A stretch of 64,000 bases of DNA from an uncultured Senegalimassilia sp. (lineage in GTDB: Bacteria; Actinomycetota; Coriobacteriia; Coriobacteriales; Eggerthellaceae), in contig NZ_CAKUAT010000015.1 in assembly GCF_934636665.1 (NCBI RefSeq), forward strand, positions 6,799 through 70,798, given 5' to 3'. Below are positions 9,953 through 18,144 of the stretch, piece by piece (position 1 is the stretch's first letter; every line of letters starts with the position of its first letter). The translations under genes and the position numbers were made by a program. The notes below the pieces were generated by a model. The model was not told the DNA's origin, ran no database searches, and was given only the letters and a program-made list of their open reading frames with translations.

Positions 9953-10279
9953 ATGCAGACTTCCGCCCCACATATCGATGAGCTGGCGAATACGCCGAGC
10001 GACGAGCCGAAGATGGCCGTCACGCTCGGCCGCAACGTGAAGCGCCTTCGTGAACGGGGCCGGATCAACAAGACCTGCTTCGCCGCCATGGTCGGCATCG
10101 GCAGGCCGCAGCTCAACAAGATCGAGAAAGGCACGGCGAATGTCCGCCTTTCGATGGTCGAAGAGCTTGCGGATGCGCTTGAGACCACGCCGGAGAAGCT
10201 GCTGTTCGAGCGGTTCGATCCGACAAGCATCGCCATCCCGCGCAAAGCCCCTGATTGGCGGTTCGATCCGTATTCATGA
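9953..10279 (+). CDS. XRE-family helix-turn-helix transcriptional regulator
   Basis: The 108-residue DNA-binding protein has a single Cro/C1-type HTH at about residues 24-85: VTLGRNVKRLRERGRINKTCFAAMVGIGRPQLNKIEKG, followed by the helix MVEELADALETTPEKLL. The C-terminal 25 residues (FDPTSIAIPRKAPDWRFDPYS) carry no sensor domain. No strong ribosome site precedes the start. The nearest ATG (9949) is out of frame, so the 9953 start is the best choice. Tandem dyads directly upstream suggest autoregulation. It is monocistronic, followed by tRNA-Gly. Its target is unknown. Confidence 0.85.
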   Translation: MQTSAPHIDELANTPSDEPKMAVTLGRNVKRLRERGRINKTCFAAMVGIGRPQLNKIEKGTANVRLSMVEELADALETTPEKLLFERFDPTSIAIPRKAPDWRFDPYS

Positions 10280-10406
10280 GTCGGCGAGATCGTACTCATA
10301 AGCCTAGGTGTGGGGAATTTCGCATGCGTTTTCCATTCCCTGCCCCCATTCGCGCGTTTTAGGCTATAATGCCCACACGGTATGGCAAGGAGCGCCTGCC
10401 AAGTAT

Positions 10407-10481
10407 GCGGGTGTCGCCAAGTGGTAAGGCACGAGCTTCCCAAGCTCGCATTCGCGGGTTCGAGTCCCGTCACCCGCTCCA
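10407..10481 (+). tRNA. tRNA-Gly (CCC)
   Basis: A complete cloverleaf. The acceptor GCGGGTG pairs with CACCCGC, the anticodon arm CGAGC-TTCCCAA-GCTCG gives anticodon CCC, and the T arm is CGGGTTCGAGTCCCG. CCA is encoded. TATAAT at 10365-10370 is a likely -10 box. Confidence 0.96.
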
Positions 10482-10533
10482 TCGATCATCAACGACGGCC
10501 GAGAGCCGTCGTTTTCATTTTCAGGAGGCAACG

Positions 10534-11199
10534 ATGACCGAATCGCATCCGGTATTCGACACGTTCATCTTCGACCTGGACGGAACGATCCTGGACACTA
10601 TGCCCGACCTCATCCACGTCACCAATGAAACGCTCGCTCATTTCGGCTACCCCACCCACACCGACGCTGCTATCCACAGCTTCGTGGGCGACGGCGCGCA
10701 ACGCCTGATCTATCGCGCCCTTCCCGAAGGAACCCCTGACGCCGTGTGCGCCGAGGCGCTTGAATATTGGAAGGCGCTGTACCCCCAAACCGGGCATGCT
10801 CGCACACGCCATTACGCGCATATGCCTGAGACGCTGGCCGAGCTGAAAGCGCGAGGATGCAAGCTTGCGGTGCTCTCGAACAAATACGAGGGCGGCGTGA
10901 AGGATGTCATCCCGCGATTCCTCCCCGACCTTTTCGAGGTGCTACATGGAGAATGCGAAGGCATTCCCCGCAAGCCCGACCCCACCGGCTTGCTGCGAAC
11001 CATCCGCGAGTTGGGCAGCGCTCCCGAGCGCACCGCCTATGTGGGCGACTCGGCCGGCGACATGCGCGTTGCCCACAATGCCGGAACATACGCGATCGGC
11101 GTCGACTGGGGCTACAACCCGGCGAGCACCCTGGTTGAGGCCCAGGCGGGCGCGATCATCTCCGACCCTGCGCAGCTGCTTGAGTTCGCGAGGGCGTAG
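10534..11199 (+). CDS. HAD-superfamily hydrolase, phosphoglycolate-phosphatase-like
   Basis: A soluble phosphatase of HAD subfamily IA. In 221 residues the four HAD motifs are visible: nucleophile motif FDLDGTILDT (about 11-20), motif II VLSNK, the motif III lysine in RKPDPTG, and motif IV GDSAGDM. The helical cap between motifs I and II has the size found in Gph/PGMB-type enzymes. An AGGAGG site precedes the ATG. The longer open frame upstream is non-coding and overlaps tRNA-Gly. Substrate is not predictable; 2-phosphoglycolate is the usual annotation for this shape. Confidence 0.88.
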   Translation: MTESHPVFDTFIFDLDGTILDTMPDLIHVTNETLAHFGYPTHTDAAIHSFVGDGAQRLIYRALPEGTPDAVCAEALEYWKALYPQTGHARTRHYAHMPETLAELKARGCKLAVLSNKYEGGVKDVIPRFLPDLFEVLHGECEGIPRKPDPTGLLRTIRELGSAPERTAYVGDSAGDMRVAHNAGTYAIGVDWGYNPASTLVEAQAGAIISDPAQLLEFARA

Positions 11200-11276
11200 C
11201 AGCCGCAAAGCTTAACCCGTGATATTGGCATGTGCGAGCATCGAGCCAAAAGGTTTAATGCTACAATGATGTGCGC

Positions 11277-11352
11277 GCCTCAGTAGCTCAGGGGATAGAG
11301 CACCGCTCTCCTAAAGCGGGTGTCGTACGTTCGAATCGTATCTGGGGCACCA
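11277..11352 (+). tRNA. tRNA-Arg (CCT)
   Basis: The acceptor GCCTCAG pairs with CTGGGGC (one G-T). The D arm is GCTC/GAGC, the anticodon arm CCGCT-CTCCTAA-AGCGG gives anticodon CCT, and the T loop is TTCGAAT. The 3' CCA is encoded. Confidence 0.93.
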
Positions 11353-11361
11353 TGAAACACC

Positions 11362-11390
11362 AGGCCATCGGCTCAAGCCGATGGCCTTTT
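11362..11390 (+). terminator. Terminator after tRNA-Arg
   Basis: A perfect 11-bp stem with a 4-base loop (11362-11372 / 11377-11387), followed by TTTT. Confidence 0.9.
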
Positions 11391-11430
11391 CATTTCCTGA
11401 GAGGCCTCATTTCCCGGCAAAGCGGATGCG

Positions 11431-11545
11431 CCGGGGAGAATCCGCTCGAAACTACCCGCAACTGTTATCAATAGACCGAGAAGCGCCCTTCGCTCTCAGG
11501 CGAAAGCGCAGGTACACGCACGGGCAAGGTAGTCTCAAGGGCGCT
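11431..11545 (+). promoter_or_regulatory. Glycine-riboswitch-like element without a downstream gene
   Basis: The plus strand shows the ordered landmarks of a glycine aptamer: GGGGAGA (11433), a CCGAGAAGCG segment (about 11476), and CTCTCAGGCGAAAG (11493-11506). An inverted repeat follows (AGCGCCCTT 11482-11490 / AAGGGCGCT 11537-11545) that could switch or terminate. No plus-strand gene follows; the 3' end of a minus-strand pseudogene lies there instead. It may be a degenerate remnant. No covariance search was possible. Confidence 0.3.
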
Positions 11546-11574
11546 GCCATGGCTACCCGACTCCCAAATCTCGG

Positions 11575-13269
11575 CTACTCACGCGCGATGTGCCGGGGAT
11601 ACCACTTTTGGAACCAGGCGGTGAACACGCCCATCAGCGCCGGAAGAATGGAGTTAATCGCGCCGACGAAGCTGGCTGCATCCGTTTGCATGATGAAGTA
11701 CGTCCAGATGGGCGTAATCAAGTACAGCACGCCCCATGCCGCGGTCAGGATGCGGTTCGTCCTCATGAAGATCGGATTGCGCAACGCCGCTTCCCCGTTG
11801 TAGCTGTTCTTCGAGTAGTGCGCGGTCAGCGGCACTTTGGAGAAGCACGTAGCCGTCCACAACGCCCCGAACAGGAAATACGACGCTGAAATGATCAGGG
11901 TAGAAGACGCTCCCGCTAGCAACGCGATGGAGCAAACGCCGACCGCCAGTGCCGAAATCTGGTCGTACACGGTCGCCTTCGTCCGCTGCATCAGGACGGG
12001 TAGCAAGACGCATACCGCTATGCTGATCAGGCTTCCCCAGAAGCCATCGATCGCAGCCGCAACCCAGAAGACGATCCAAGGAATCAAAAGCAGCAGCATG
12101 TTGGTTTTCGGCTCGCTGGCGTTCGCGCCCGCGGTAGGTCCTTCACCTGCAGCGGCTCCCTGCTCGCCAGGGCCCGGTTCGCCAGCATTCGGTTCGCCAG
12201 CATCCGCATCTTTCGCTGCGCCGAAGTAATCGCCCCAATGCATCATCAGGTCGAAATCGCCCTCGACCGAGTACAGATGCTTCATGAGCGCCTCATCGCC
12301 GGCGATCTCCCCACCGGCGATCGAGCGCCAAACGCTCAAAGGCGTGTTGATGCGCGTGGTGAAATCCGCAGAGAAGCCTTCAGCGGGTTCCGTCTCAACA
12401 CGGCTCCCGCTTTCCTTAAGGACGATGCGATAGGTCTTGCCGATATCGGTATAGTTCATATCGAGCGCGATATCCCGCCCTGGCCATGCCCGCTTACGAT
12501 ACAAGGCCGCCATCTGCCGGGTGAACACCAGGCTAGGGTCTTCCTTCTCGCCCGATTCGCCCATTCCCCAGCTGGCATCGGCCATCGCCTCGAACACGTC
12601 GCGCGGGAACAGGTTCCGATCGAGCTTGCCACGGGTTTCCCTCGAAATCTCGCCGGAAGCGAACTCCTCCCCGGCCCTCCGAACCCAGGAGAGATACTCG
12701 TCGGTGCGATCCGCGAGCTCCTTCACCCTGAAAAGCTCGCCCTGCCCGCAGAAGATCGCCGCGTAACCGCCCTTCCCGCAAAGTCGATCGAACAAGCTGG
12801 TCACGCAATCGTAGTTGCCCTTCGCCGTGTAGAAACCGCAGGTCGAAACCACCACCGTGCGCTTGCCGCTCATATCGTAGCGAGACGGGTGGCCGCCGCT
12901 TTCCGTTTCCGCGCTCATGAAGGGCAGCGACATGGGAAGTTGGCGGTCGATTAGGTTCTTCAGCTGGCCGGGCAGCCCGAAGTAATACAAGGGGAAGCTC
13001 CAGATGATGACGTCGGCCTACAAGATCTTCTCGATGACCGCCTGCATGTCGTCATGGATGCAGCACACGCCCGGCGTCTTGCTCCAGCAGGAAAAGCAGC
13101 CCAGACAAGGCTTGATATCGAGCGCGCTGACGCTGAGGGTTTCGATTGTCGGCGCTTCCTTGCGACCGTTTTCCTCATGAGCGACGATTCCCTCAAGAAA
13201 AGCGCTGGTCAAGCGCCAGGTATTGCTTCGCTTACCCTTCGGGCTGCCGTTGATTGCCAGGATGTTCAT
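11575..13269 (-). pseudogene. Iron-sulfur flavoprotein fused to SCP2-like and membrane domains, interrupted by an in-frame TAG
   Basis: Read as one frame of 564 codons, this is an NADPH-dependent FMN-reductase/iron-sulfur flavoprotein domain. It starts MNILAINGSPKGKRSNT and has a Cys cluster CLGCFSCW...GVCC at about 55-70. An SCP2-like region follows (about 190-300), then an acidic Pro/Gly linker and a C-terminal block of about six membrane spans (330-560). Codon 84 (13018-13020) is TAG. The reading frame is intact on both sides: ...QAVIEKIL, stop, then ADVIIWSFPLYYFGLPG, the expected FMN-binding strand. A single base change (GAG or CAG to TAG) would explain it. The start has AAGGAG. The product is probably an 83-residue fragment unless the stop is suppressed. 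Confidence 0.8.
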
Positions 13270-13798
13270 CGGGCGCTCCTTACTTCGACGGCACATTGTC
13301 CTATCCAGTCGATGCGCCTCTGCCGGCTTCTTCAGCCGAATCTGCGGCCGCCTTCCACCGCGGGCTAGCACGGACTTCGCCATCTTCACAACCAAGCTCG
13401 GCTTACCTGCGAAGTTGACGCAAGCGCGCGAAAGCCATTCCGCTTCTGCCCTACTAGTATATTCGGCATATGAGACACCCGGGGCGACCCGAAGGTAATT
13501 GTTGGGTAAAACCGAGCAGGCTTCGACAAACCAGCACGAGGAGGCACCAAACGGGCTATCCAACCGAAAGGAGCTTCCCCGCCGATAGCGCACCTCCCCA
13601 CCTCGGGGCACATACCCGAACATCTCGCGCACATGCAGCCCAACCGACATGCCAGGCAATCTGGTCAACCAGGGCAAGCAATCCCGCTGTCCGATTACAG
13701 CATCGCCCGAGCATATCCCGATAGCGAATCAAAACTACCCGCATAGCAGGTGGTTTACCGCCTCTCGCGCCAAGCGCGCAGAGGTCATCCTGAAGCCG
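13270..13798. other. Intergenic region without recognisable genes
   Basis: About 530 bp. Several overlapping short ORFs on both strands lack ribosome sites and family signatures. The minus-strand frame continuous with the flavoprotein reads open for ~130 codons upstream of its start, but I recognise nothing in it. It is probably the promoter region of the flavoprotein gene plus decayed sequence. Confidence 0.4.
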
Positions 13799-13834
13799 AA
13801 AAAGGCCTGCCGGACTTTCGTCCGACAGGCCTTT
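13799..13834 (-). terminator. Terminator of the Nramp gene
   Basis: A 15-bp stem with one C-A mismatch and loop TTTC (13801-13834). TTTTT follows on the minus strand, 27 bp after the stop. Confidence 0.88.
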
Positions 13835-13860
13835 GCACATGCTTTCCGTTGCCGAAGCCG

Positions 13861-15114
13861 CTATGCGCCGATAAGCGTTTGCAGCGTGGTCAGGAAGCTG
13901 GACATGTTACGCCAGCACATGAACAGCGTGATGCAGATGAAGATAACGCCGCAGATGTTGGAGAACGCATGGTTGCGCCACTTGCCAAGGCTCTTGCCGT
14001 TGGCAACGTACATCACGAAGAACGCCATGATGGGCAGCAGGATGGCGTTTGCCGCCTGAGCCACCAGAATCAGCTCCGTGGGGCTCTTGCCCAGCAGCAC
14101 GGCCATCAGGCAGCCAGCCACCAGCACGATAATCCACACGACCTTGAACTTGAGGTCCTTCAGCGTCTTGCCCCAGCCGAGCACGCCGTTGACGGCGTAA
14201 GCAGCGGAAAGCGGGGCGGTGATGGCGCTGGAGAAACCGGCAGCCAGCAGGCCGATGCCGATGAGCACCGTGGCCCAGTTGCCCAGCAGCGGCTGCAAGG
14301 CGACGGCCATGTCCTTGCCGTTGGTGACGGTGATGCCGGCAGCGTGCATGTTAGCCGCAGCGCAGACGAGGATGGCCATGGAGATGATGCCGCCCAGGCC
14401 GATGGACAGAACGCAGTCGAAACGTGCGTCGGCGATCTGCTCGGGGTCCTTGAAACGCTCGGACGCGCCGGAAGCGTGCAGGAACAGGTTGTACGGCACG
14501 ATGGTGGTGCCGATCAGGCCCACGGCGGTCAGGATGCCCTTAGCGCCAGCCTGGCCCTCGGGCAGGGAAGGCGTGAACAGGCCGGCCACGACCGCACCCC
14601 AATCAACGGGAGAGGCGAACGCGGTGATCAGGAACACCAGGCCCATGAAGATAACGATGCCCGTGAGGATCTTCTCGACCAACTTGTAAGAGCCGACCCA
14701 CATAGCGGCAAAGGCCAGGATGCCCAGCACGATGACGATGGGGATCATAGGAGCATTGACTACTGCCTGGATACCCAGGATGCCGCCCGTGATGTTGCCC
14801 GTCTCGTATGCGGTGTTGCCGATGAAGATGGCGATGATAACAATCACGATTGCAATCCACTTCAGCACCGGATGCGAAATGCGATCGCGGATGTTCTCAC
14901 CCAGGCCCTCCTGCGTGACGATGCCCACGCGAGCCGCCATCTCCTGGAAGATAATAGTTGCAACGGTGGCGAACAGCAGCGCCCACAACATGGTGTAGCC
15001 ATAGCTTGCACCGGAGACCGTGCACGTGGTGACCGTGCCGGGACCGACGAAACCAGCTGCGACCAAAGCACCGGGGCCGATGTTCTTCAGCTTCTCGGTA
15101 ATCGAGCTTGCCAT
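13861..15114 (-). CDS. Nramp (SLC11)-related divalent cation transporter, NRMT-like
   Basis: The integral membrane carrier has 417 residues and about 11 spans. The N-terminal IGPGALVAAGFVGPGTVTT aligns with the Nramp TM1 block, but the metal-binding DPGN is GPGT here. In TM6 the usual MPH motif reads VPYNLFLHASG. Loss of both the Asp/Asn pair and the Met ligand argues against ordinary Mn/Fe transport. It resembles the NRMT clade, in which an Eggerthella lenta member is described as a Mg2+ transporter (from memory). A strong AAGGAGG precedes MASSITEK. It is monocistronic with its own terminator. Substrate is inference. Confidence 0.85.
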   Translation of the reverse strand: MASSITEKLKNIGPGALVAAGFVGPGTVTTCTVSGASYGYTMLWALLFATVATIIFQEMAARVGIVTQEGLGENIRDRISHPVLKWIAIVIVIIAIFIGNTAYETGNITGGILGIQAVVNAPMIPIVIVLGILAFAAMWVGSYKLVEKILTGIVIFMGLVFLITAFASPVDWGAVVAGLFTPSLPEGQAGAKGILTAVGLIGTTIVPYNLFLHASGASERFKDPEQIADARFDCVLSIGLGGIISMAILVCAAANMHAAGITVTNGKDMAVALQPLLGNWATVLIGIGLLAAGFSSAITAPLSAAYAVNGVLGWGKTLKDLKFKVVWIIVLVAGCLMAVLLGKSPTELILVAQAANAILLPIMAFFVMYVANGKSLGKWRNHAFSNICGVIFICITLFMCWRNMSSFLTTLQTLIGA

Positions 15115-15288
15115 CGTTCCCTCCTTTCCTACTGGGGCATCCCCGCCCCTCCTTGTGGTATATGGGGGATACTTTAGCACGCGAAAGCGATTGTGTGGCC
15201 GTTTAGATACACGCCCGTAACACAGCTCGCGGTCCAGCGGCGGCAGAGGGTAGGTTTTCAGGGACGGACGGTGAAACCGGCGCGTGCC

Positions 15289-16257
15289 TTACGACATCTT
15301 CCAGAAGTTTTGGATCAATTCCTGTCGGCTGGCATCGCCCGTTTTCTTCAAGATGTTGTGCACGTGCACCTTCACCGTGGAAAGCGCCAGCGACATCTCG
15401 GATGCGATGTTCTGGTTGTCCTTGCCCAACAGGATAAGGTAAAGCACCTCGCGCTCGCGCTGGGAGAGCTTATGGCGCGTGGCGAACACGTTCAGGTTCT
15501 CGACGATCTGCTGCTCCTGCTGCTTGCTACCGCCCTGCGCAGGAGGACGCTCGAAACGAAGCGAAAGCATGCGAACCCCGTTGCGCACCGCGGCCACGCC
15601 GATGACCAACATCAGCAGATTCTCCGCATAGCTGCGCTCGGCGCTGAAGATAATCGAGCCCAGGTTAACCGACGGCAAGTCCATGACCAGGAAAGAGGCG
15701 GCGTCCTCGGCCAACACGATCAGGCCGAGCACCCACGCGGCCGCATACAAACCCCGGTGCCGCCACATGCGGGCGCGCTCGGCCTCGTCCTTCTGACGCA
15801 AGAAACTATATCCCGCATACAGCAGAATCCAATACATATAGAACTGGCGAATGGACCAGAACCAGAAACGCTGCACATCGCCTTCGGGAAGAACCACCAG
15901 CGTGGCAATACTGGCAATCGCGAAAACCGCCGGCGGCACCGCGAACATGCTGCGGCGCGTTTCGTTCAGATAGTCGCAAAGCAAAACCCAGAACGCCGTG
16001 ACGAACCCGCCTCCGGTCAACACCGAGGCAAGCGAACGGACCAGAAGATATCCGGAGGTGAGCGTATCCCCGCTTGAGCGAACGATGAACTCGTCCTGGA
16101 ACACTAAGGAGATATCGAAGAAATAGAACGCGAAGGCGACCGACAGGAGCAGCATGGTCTTCTTGCGCGACACCAGATACGAGGACAAGCACACGGCCGC
16201 CACCAAAATGGAAACAAGCAGCATCAGCAGCGTGTAATAGAACAATGCAAGCTCCAC
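15289..16257 (-). CDS. Membrane-anchored LuxR-family transcriptional regulator
   Basis: The protein has 322 residues: about seven membrane helices (1-225) followed by a cytoplasmic LuxR/GerE helix-turn-helix (about 255-320: LSQREREVLYLILLGKDNQNIASEMSLALSTVKVHVHNILKKTG). This layout is widespread in Eggerthellaceae, where such regulators control nearby metabolic genes. A GTG start was chosen because GGAGG is correctly spaced before it; the open frame continues 16 codons upstream. The gene is divergent from arcA with a 451-bp spacer, so it is a candidate regulator of arginine deiminase. Confidence 0.88.
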   Translation of the reverse strand: MELALFYYTLLMLLVSILVAAVCLSSYLVSRKKTMLLLSVAFAFYFFDISLVFQDEFIVRSSGDTLTSGYLLVRSLASVLTGGGFVTAFWVLLCDYLNETRRSMFAVPPAVFAIASIATLVVLPEGDVQRFWFWSIRQFYMYWILLYAGYSFLRQKDEAERARMWRHRGLYAAAWVLGLIVLAEDAASFLVMDLPSVNLGSIIFSAERSYAENLLMLVIGVAAVRNGVRMLSLRFERPPAQGGSKQQEQQIVENLNVFATRHKLSQREREVLYLILLGKDNQNIASEMSLALSTVKVHVHNILKKTGDASRQELIQNFWKMS

Positions 16258-16708
16258 AGGCCCCTCCGTAGAACGCTTTGCCGCCAGCCTCCCGCAGCCG
16301 GCCAAGGCAATCCTCGGTATTGTAACTACTTACCCGTACCCATTTTACCCTCAACCCCGATTCGCCACCCTGTTTACAGAAACGATGAGCGCTGAAGTCA
16401 ACTAAACCGAAGAGGGTCGACGCTTTTCATCGGGATTTCCCCATACCATACCACAAGCTTCCCATCAGGGGTTTATCGCGGGTTTAGAAACAACTTCCCG
16501 GAGTTAGTCCTTGGTTCCACCTCTAAACGGGGGTCGTTAAATCCGCGTTAGACCTTCCGGATTTTACGTGGAGGTTGCAAAGTGGAGTCAACGGAACGGG
16601 GCACCGCAAACGCCCCACCCGCAAGCCCAAAGCGTTAGGCCAAGAAGCGATGGAAGGCTTGCACGGCGAAGATAGTCTTATATCCCACGAGACGAAAGAA
16701 GGTTTGCA
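16258..16708. other. Divergent regulatory region between LuxR regulator and arcA
   Basis: 450 bp without a gene. Two related stretches beginning CATCGGGATTTC (about 16428) and CATCAGGGGTTTATCG (about 16466) may be regulator sites. A short GGGGC/GCCCC hairpin lies near 16596. No promoter hexamers were assigned with confidence. Confidence 0.4.
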
Positions 16709-17926
16709 ATGGCTGGCGTGAACGTCAAAAGCGAGATCAAGCCGCTCAAGAAGGTGCTGCTGCACCGTCCCGGCAAGGAGCTGCTGAACCTCACCCCGAA
16801 CACGCTCGAGGAGCTGCTGTTCGACGACATCCCGTTCTTGAAGGTTGCCCAGGAGGAGCACGACGCCTTCGCACAGGCCCTGCGCGACAACGGCGTGGAG
16901 GTCGTGTACCTGGAGGACCTGACGGCCGAGGTTCTGGCCGCCGACTCCGAGCTGCGCGAGAAGTTCCTGCTGCAGTGGATCGACGAAGCCGGCATCAAGA
17001 CCGAGCGCTATCGCAAGATCATCTTCGATTACATGCAGGAGAACTACCCCGACGCCAAGGACTTCGTCCTGAAGACCATGGAGGGCATCAACCTCACCGA
17101 GCTGCACACCGACAAGTCCAACTCCCTGGTCGACCTGGTGTCCGAGGCCTCCAAGATGGTCGTCGCCCCGATGCCGAACCTGTACTTCACCCGCGACCCC
17201 TTCGCGATGATCGGCAACGGCGTTTCCATCAACCGCATGTACTCCGTCACCCGTAACCGTGAGACCATCTACGGCGAGTACATCTTCAACTACCACCCGG
17301 ACTTCCAGGGCACCCCGCAGTACTACAGCCGCTACAACACATTCCACATCGAGGGCGGCGACATCCTCAACATCAACGAGCACGTGTTGGCCATCGGCAT
17401 CTCCCAGCGCACCGAGCCCGACGCCATCGACGGCATCGCCCACAACATCTTCAACGACCCCACCTCCCCGGTCGACACCATCTTGGCGTTCAACATCCCG
17501 AACAACCGCGCCATGATGCACCTGGACACCGTGTTCACGCAGATCGACGTGGACAAGTTCACCATCCATCCCGGCATCATGGGTCCGCTGTCCGTGTTCG
17601 AGATCACGCCCGAGGGCGACGGCATCAAGGTGCATGAGATCAACGCCCCGCTCGAGCAGATCCTGGAGAAGTACATCGGCATGCCGGTGACACTGATCCC
17701 CTGCGGTGGTGGCGACCGTATCGCCGCCGAGCGCGAGCAGTGGAACGACGGTTCCAACACGCTGTGCATCGCTCCCGGTCGCGTGGTTGTTTACGAGCGC
17801 AACGACGTCACGAACGCCGTGCTGCGCAAGAACAACATCGACGTTATCGAGATCCCCTCGGCCGAGCTGTCCCGCGGCCGTGGCGGCCCGCGCTGCATGA
17901 GCATGCCGGTCGTGCGCGAGGACTAA
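16709..17926 (+). CDS. arcA: Arginine deiminase
   Basis: This enzyme hydrolyses arginine to citrulline and ammonia, the first step of the ADI pathway that yields ATP anaerobically. The 405 residues show all family landmarks: the start with KPLKKVLLHRPGKEL, NLYFTRDPFAMIGNG (substrate loop), HIEGGDIL (catalytic Glu/Asp), HLDTVFTQID (catalytic His), and the C-terminal nucleophile Cys at about 396 in GGPRCMSMP. AGAAGG precedes the ATG. A terminator follows, then the arginine/ornithine antiporter, transcribed the same way. Ornithine carbamoyltransferase and carbamate kinase are not in the window. Confidence 0.98.
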   Translation: MAGVNVKSEIKPLKKVLLHRPGKELLNLTPNTLEELLFDDIPFLKVAQEEHDAFAQALRDNGVEVVYLEDLTAEVLAADSELREKFLLQWIDEAGIKTERYRKIIFDYMQENYPDAKDFVLKTMEGINLTELHTDKSNSLVDLVSEASKMVVAPMPNLYFTRDPFAMIGNGVSINRMYSVTRNRETIYGEYIFNYHPDFQGTPQYYSRYNTFHIEGGDILNINEHVLAIGISQRTEPDAIDGIAHNIFNDPTSPVDTILAFNIPNNRAMMHLDTVFTQIDVDKFTIHPGIMGPLSVFEITPEGDGIKVHEINAPLEQILEKYIGMPVTLIPCGGGDRIAAEREQWNDGSNTLCIAPGRVVVYERNDVTNAVLRKNNIDVIEIPSAELSRGRGGPRCMSMPVVRED

Positions 17927-17937
17927 TCGTTTTCATC

Positions 17938-17970
17938 GGGGAGGCCGCCGGATCGATCGGCCTCCCCTTT
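17938..17970 (+). terminator. arcA terminator
   Basis: A perfect 10-bp stem (17938-17947 / 17958-17967) followed by TTT, 11 bp after the stop. It may attenuate rather than block transcription into arcD. Confidence 0.8.
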
Positions 17971-18144
17971 GGGCAGCTTGCGAAACGACGCGCTGCCCGC
18001 AGTTTTCCATCGGTTTCGCCTCTGCGTTCCGTTTGAGCCTGTAAACACGAGATTCGCCACCGTAAGCAGGTTCGGTATGTCCGGCTAAACAAGCGGAGTC
18101 CAGGGGCGAAACCAAACAGTTGATTTCTACTAAGGAGGGAAATC

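Noticed and set aside
13018..13020. TAG as a pyrrolysine codon
   Set aside because: Pyrrolysine sites are known mainly in methylamine methyltransferases, and no pyl gene is in the window. A plain nonsense change is simpler.
13386..13840. ORFs between the flavoprotein and Nramp genes
   Set aside because: They overlap each other and the terminator, and lack ribosome sites and family motifs.
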